The notes beneath the pieces were generated by a model that worked only from the letters and a program-made list of their open reading frames with translations, had not been told where the DNA came from and ran no database searches. The translations under genes and the position numbers were made by a program. Shown here in pieces: positions 58,991 through 64,000 of a DNA stretch of 64,000 nt. Positions within the stretch are counted from its first letter, which is position 1; each line of letters starts with the position of its first letter. The stretch covers positions 27,520,401-27,584,400 of the forward strand of contig CM049317.1 of NCBI GenBank assembly GCA_026874595.1, read 5' to 3'. This stretch comes from Sipunculus nudus (taxonomy: Eukaryota > Annelida > Sipuncula > Golfingiida > Sipunculidae).

Positions 58991-59199
58991 AAGGTTTATA
59001 ATGATTGAATTCTAACTGCCTATACGGAACCCAAAAAGGCTATTTGGTTCTACATTATAATATCTATATTATTTGTTGTTAGTTGATTTGTGATTGTAGT
59101 GTACTGTTATAGTAGTTTCTGTAATGTAAGATGGTTTATGGAATAATAAAAAACAATTCCAACGCTAATTCCGACACATGATAATGCATACAACCAATA

Positions 59200-60880
59200 A
59201 AATTACTGAATAAGTTCTTATCTTAACATACTATATATACTTAAATGACAATAAAATAATAAATAGAATAAAACTTGTCAAAGCCCTCTGGTGACACATG
59301 TGCAAGCAAAACACATTAAAGAGAAATTCTGCCCCAACAACTCAGAAGAACTATTCATGGTATAGAAATAATATGTCGAAACATAAAAAAATATACATAA
59401 AAATAATATAGTAAAATTGTAGTTTTTATAGAAAATTATTTGAAGGGGATACATGTTATATGTCATTATAAAGGCTACAAAGCTTTAAAACATTCAATTT
59501 TTTTATTCAAGGAACGTTTATAAATCCAGAAATATTACACAAATTATTTACTCCGATCTGGAAAGAGCGCCCCACAATTATTCTTATTACTGGCTTAGAT
59601 TAAACTCTCAACCTACAAGAAATCTGTCACACGGTTGTACTTGTTACTTTCTAAGAGTCTTCTTATATCGGCATATACATATACATTTACATATCGGCAG
59701 TCTACAGGGGTGGTGGAAACTCGGAAAAAAACATCGGCCTTGGACGGGTCACTTACAACCCACTCGCGTAGCCAGGTCGGGGATCGAATAGGGGTAGGGA
59801 GTGACTGACGTCTGCTCTTTAATCGAACCTCTGTAATGTGAGCAGCTTGGGATTGGATACCATAAATATTACTGCCACTTAATTTGAATATCTCTAGTTT
59901 AGCTCATATTTTAAGAGCATATTCACTTGACGCATCTACTATCACTCTGAATTTAAAATATAAAAGTAAAGTTTTATAATTAATTGTCAATATATATATA
60001 TATACATAATTTATATATATAAATATATATTCATAACATATATAGCTAGACATAATGAACATAGAATGTAAAAAAAAAACACACAAACACGGGAAAGTTG
60101 TGTGCAGTGAATGTTCTGTCAGAAAATCTGAGTCAATTAATTCCATTATTCAAATCACTTAACATTTTGAACAGTTTAAACCGGTGAAGCAGCATTTGTA
60201 TGTAGCATCATAAGTGCTGGACCAGAATTTTATCCTCTTAGCCTATAGAGTCCCCTTCTCAAAATTGCCAATACGTTTATTCTTATGCTGGAGGATATCT
60301 CTTCAAGCTTTTTCAAGAGAAATACAGCTTTTCAAGTTACTGGCATAACTGAGATAAGCTTCCACTCATGTTATTACAAAAAGTAGCTTTTTTCCCTCTG
60401 GTTTTATAGAGTATAATGATTGTCACATCAAAGTAGGCATATCGATCTAATATAATTTCCGAATTAGTTGTGTATTTTCGTCTACGTTTTTTTACTATCA
60501 CAAGAATATTAAATTTAAGCTAACATGTGACCTGTCCAAATTAAAATAGTATTGTTAGTACGCACGTAACTATTTAATGCTTAGCCATTGAGTTAAGAAG
60601 CCTATTATAATGATTTTACAAACAGACAGAAATACACCTCTAAACTTTGTACATTTGTTTGTTCGTTATAATTACAGCTTAACAATAAATAATTGATAAT
60701 ATTTGTGTTTTTGATAATTAAAAATATAACATATATAACGAACCGAAAGTTAAATAGAATGACTTCAAAGCGGAAAGAACTATGAGGTGCTCTCATCAGT
60801 TAGGAGGAGTGCATACTTTCTAGAAAAAAACAGGTGCCCATATTAGATAAACAATAAAGAGGAGGAATAAGTACTGCCCA
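59200..60880. other. Non-coding DNA with one SINE-like fragment
   Basis: No supported gene. It contains the fragment at 59695-59835 and short TA tracts at 59991-60030. The candidate TATA box at 60894 marks its right edge. Confidence 0.45.
59695..59835 (-). mobile_element. Possible tRNA-related SINE fragment of a second family
   Basis: The minus strand reads TATTCGATCCCCGACC, B-box-like, followed by TGGCTACGCGAGTGGG and a conserved-looking GC-rich body. It differs from the 14157 family. The A box is not clear and the family name is not known to me. Confidence 0.4.
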
Positions 60881-60893
60881 AAACTGTACACTG

Positions 60894-60900
60894 TATATAA
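60894..60900 (+). promoter_or_regulatory. Candidate TATA box
   Basis: TATATAA, about 200 bp before the candidate first exon at 61101. Such motifs are frequent in AT-rich DNA, so this stands or falls with the exon. Confidence 0.3.
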
Positions 60901-61100
60901 GAGTCCACTAAGGGAGGCACCTGTGTGGGCCTGTATTATAAATATAATCTAAGAAGTTATATTTCCCTCCGTGAATAACGAACACAAACAAGAGTATGAA
61001 TCCACATAGACTTTGCCCTGTAACACGTGTCCTGATTTGCCTATGAAAAAAGTAGGCCATTACCTGTCACTATACCGGTCGCTCACGAGAAGACACCATC

Positions 61101-61155
61101 ATGGATTACATATTATTATATGTACATCTTATTATGTGCAGCCAGTACATTATTG
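61101..61155 (+). CDS. Candidate first coding exon of a plus-strand secreted or membrane protein
   Basis: ATG in the context ACCATCATGG opens 18 codons (MDYILLYVHLIMCSQYII), a short hydrophobic leader, ending in a consensus donor ATTG|GTAAGT in phase 1. Phase 1 is usual after signal-peptide exons, including the CTLD receptor exons in this window. No second exon was recognised before the window ends, so the product is unknown. Confidence 0.4.
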
Positions 61156-61159
61156 GTAA

Positions 61160-64000
61160 GTTTATTCTATTGGAATATGTTGTTCTCTAATAACTTTACA
61201 CCGTGACTTGACATAATGATTCCAACCCTTTCCCTGAGGTAGTTAGGTTAACTGAACACTATTCCTGTATAATACTGCCGACTTATACTTATTGATAACT
61301 CTTCACTTGACCCGTGGGCCGATAAAGGAAAACATGCAACTAGGACATGTTGCACTGATCATCACACTTATCAGACAGGTTAATGATTGATATATACGTT
61401 TTAAGAGGCAATAGTCCAGCTGTAAAGGGAAGAATTGTGCAAAAAGTGAAAAAAGCATGAAACTTGGTATAATAGTTGGCCAAACCATACTTAAAATTTT
61501 CAGATATAGGTCCAAGCGGAATTCATCCGATCTTGGTCAAAATCCAAGATGCTTTGCCGAGGTAAGGGATGAAAGAAAATTAGGTATCCTGTCTGGGATC
61601 AGTGGGAGCTTCACATTTCAGTGAATGATAGGCAGGGTTTTCGAAAATCTACAAACATGTTATTTAATTTTACGATCAATTTATCATTCATGTAAATCTT
61701 GATTAGTTCAATAAAAAATCAAATAGTTCTGCTGAAATTTAATTAACATGTTCTAGTTAAAAGTATTTGAACACCGTATCTGTTTAAAAGGAAAGACTTT
61801 TATTTATAATGAATTTAGAGTACATGCGTGCATGACAAGATACGCGCTTATGTAGAAGCTCACACCTGTGTGCTGTATGGATTCTGAGCTTCTTTTGCCA
61901 TGAAGTGATGGCTTTCAGACTGTTTGTTGGCAAGGCAAGAAAACAGAATCCACCAACATTAAAGGTGCGCAACATGTTACTGTATGCTGCCTTTGTACTA
62001 TGGTGATGAATGCATGAAATAAGACTCATGCAGATTACTAATTTAGTGACATGGTGACGATGCAGACTTTAGGCTGCATGATCGACGGAAAGAACCGACA
62101 CATGTGTCAGAAAGTTTCACTGGTATTTGCTGAGATGCAATTTTTGTGATATAAAACTTGTTCCTTCCCAACGAGTTGCCATTAAAATTCACTTTGCAAT
62201 ACTGCGTTGGTGTCAACAAAATACCTTTATTTGCTGACATTATGCACATTTGTAGATTCATTTAGTACATGCGTATATATTGTTAGAAATATTCACCACG
62301 TGTGAATCGGTGCTGCCAGGTTCAAGCTAGCTGATCTTTCATGGGTGGATGCTAAGAAAATGGTACACCAAGACGGAAGATAGAAAGTGTAATTCACAAA
62401 ACAAGGTTGAAAGATAATGCACCCAGAGGTTCAAGACATGCATTCTTTATTGATAAACTTGATTACATAAAAAATCAGCACAAAGTTTGGTTTGAGTTTT
62501 TATCGACTTGATTGGTGATTGTAGCTTTGCTGCCTTTCAGCATTGAGCTCTGGCAGCCTTTGTACTTTCCCTTTGTGCCAGTTTTATGCCCAAATGCAGA
62601 ATGCTCTGGAAATTTGTATTTCATACCATTCGCTTCATCAAGGGAACATATATTTATGAGGATAGACTACTCCTGAATATTATTAAAAAGAACAGAACAG
62701 TTTATTACATTATTTTTTTTGTAATATTGCCAGCAAATATAACCTTGCCTGAATATTTTCTGTTATATTTTGCAGGACAAGAGCGTTTTTCTTCTAGTAA
62801 AACGCCCACAATTCCAACTTAATATCGGTTCTTTTTATCTTATGTGCAAAGTTCAGTCCGACCTACAATCTTGCATTCTGTGTACATGATTATAAATTAT
62901 TTCAATAAATGAAGCAAATATTTATTATTTCTAATTATTATTATATTTATAAAAAGTGTGCATTATGTAGGCAAACGAAGTATTTTAAGATATTACTTGG
63001 AAATGCAAAGTTAGCTAATTGGTAAGGATCATAAACCAGATTATCAATGTAGAAGGTAACCGGCAAACTGCACAAGTGTCTACAAGTGTCCAGATTCTGT
63101 CATGCACCATCACCACAGTACAAAGATAGCATATACGGAGTTAGAACGTTGCCTTGTGGTTAAGGACGTGTTTGTAGGTCCCCGGTTCTCACCGCATAAT
63201 GGTGAAATTTCGCCACAAACCATGAGATTTTCTCTAATGTCTTAACGATAGGTTATGACTTCTTTCTACAACATACCATCTTTATAATACGGATAACTTC
63301 ATTCTCATTCAGTAGAAAGTGATACCAACAGGCCTCAATCTATCACTTTAAAGGGAAGCGTAGCATACAGCATAATGTGATGAGCCACTAAATATGTACT
63401 GATTCTGTCTTCATGCAAGCAAAGAGTCTTGAAGCTGCACCGCCACCTCAAGGCAAAAGAGCCACAACTTATAAACAAATACAATTTATTTTACATTGAT
63501 TGTACTACTGTTTATAATAACTACTACAAGGCATTTTCCGTGGCTCGGATGGCGAAGTGGTGGATTGAATCAGAGGACACGAAGAAAACAACCGGCTCTG
63601 TATGGACCACAACAATCCACTCTCATAGCAACATCGGGGACAGAAACTTGGTCGCCAGTGAAGAGGGCCAGGCGTTTTATCAATCGACTGTCTTTTTCAT
63701 TACATTTAAAGAGACATAGTGTTCAAATACTTAAAATTAACAAATATATTAAATTTCGGCAGGATAATCAACAAACACGTTTTACCCTTAGATGTGCTGG
63801 TAAAAAAAAGGTAATTTTAGCACAATTTCAATACCAACAAAATCAGACTTTATTCACACATGCATGATACAGACCTGGAACCCTTATAAATAATGCATTC
63901 CAGGACAAATACAACCGACTATATTGGTATTTTATATTTTGGTGGCCATCTTGGCCGCCATCTTTGAGTTTTATCAAGATATTGTGATTTCCGTTCGGCC
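61160..64000. other. No recognisable gene; possibly an intron of the 61101 candidate
   Basis: Two overlapping open frames at 63429-63867 and one at 62586-62822 have no recognisable domain. Near 63145-63195 a tRNA-like GCCTTGTGGTTAAGGACG followed by GGTCCCCGGTTC hints at another SINE head. Nothing else could be supported. Confidence 0.4.

Larger units (their letters stand above)
55867..59155 (+). mobile_element. Degenerate non-LTR retrotransposon (L1/Tx1-like LINE)
   Basis: Plus-strand remnant in the order apurinic-type endonuclease, reverse transcriptase, C-terminal region, ending in an AATAAAAAAC-type tail near 59140-59155. The reading frame is broken by many stops and shifts, so it cannot move by itself. 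Motif wording (GFMKNRYTGENI, DFEKAF, QGCPLSPYLFIL, YADDT) places it in the L1 superfamily in the broad sense, probably the Tx1-like group common in aquatic animals (inference). Confidence 0.85.

Noticed and set aside
63429-63867. Two overlapping open frames of 96 and 123 codons
   Set aside because: Different frames of the same DNA, with no family resemblance or splice evidence. Left as unexplained.

Overview
The window is AT-rich eukaryotic DNA. It has short exons with GT-AG introns, many (TA)n tracts, tRNA-headed SINEs and a decayed L1/Tx1-like LINE. A lineage-expanded array of C-type-lectin-domain (CTLD) receptors in this setting suggests an invertebrate, most plausibly a bivalve mollusc. 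The organism is an inference; no single sequence here proves it. No bacterial features (operons, Shine-Dalgarno sites, CRISPR) are present.

The coherent biology is a minus-strand tandem family of two-CTLD, single-pass membrane receptors. Receptor C (46841-50569) can be rebuilt exon by exon: N-terminal exon, CTLD1 (two exons), CTLD2 (two exons), Ser/Thr linker, transmembrane exon, and a Tyr-rich cytoplasmic tail. All phases match and the sum is 1266 nt (421 aa). Receptor A (5546-11024) has the same architecture, with good splice sites and an open tail, but one in-frame TAG replaces the Trp of the CTLD2 W-x-G-L motif. Receptor B (18548-21798) is a clear pseudogene: lost splice sites, a 1-base deletion in CTLD2 and several lesions in the tail. 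All three tails keep a Y-x-D-M-S-G motif, a YxxM-type (PI3K SH2-like) signature similar in kind to the motifs of CD28 and DAP10. I infer that these are recognition receptors signalling through tyrosine phosphorylation.

Layout: 1-5.5 kb, non-coding with microsatellites; 5.5-11.0 kb, receptor A; 11.1-18.3 kb, flank with a MITE-like arm, two SINEs, a TATA/ATG module and a roughly 40-bp-unit minisatellite; 18.5-21.8 kb, receptor B; 21.9-30.5 kb, a second copy of the flank, internally duplicated and including a near-identical 628-bp tandem repeat; 30.5-36.2 kb, non-coding with microsatellites and SINEs; 36.3-38.6 kb, three tandem copies of a roughly 1.05-kb repeat; 38.8-39.5 kb, microsatellites around a palindrome; 40.5-45.0 kb, a third degenerate flank copy; 46.8-50.6 kb, receptor C; 53.0-53.8 kb, LINE ORF1 fragment; 54.3-59.2 kb, LINE with endonuclease/reverse-transcriptase remnants; 59.7 kb, SINE-like; 60.9-61.2 kb, a candidate TATA box and first exon of a plus-strand gene; the rest shows nothing I can name.

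The order flank-receptor, flank-receptor, flank-(receptor missing), flank-receptor implies repeated segmental duplication followed by birth-and-death decay of an immune-type receptor family.
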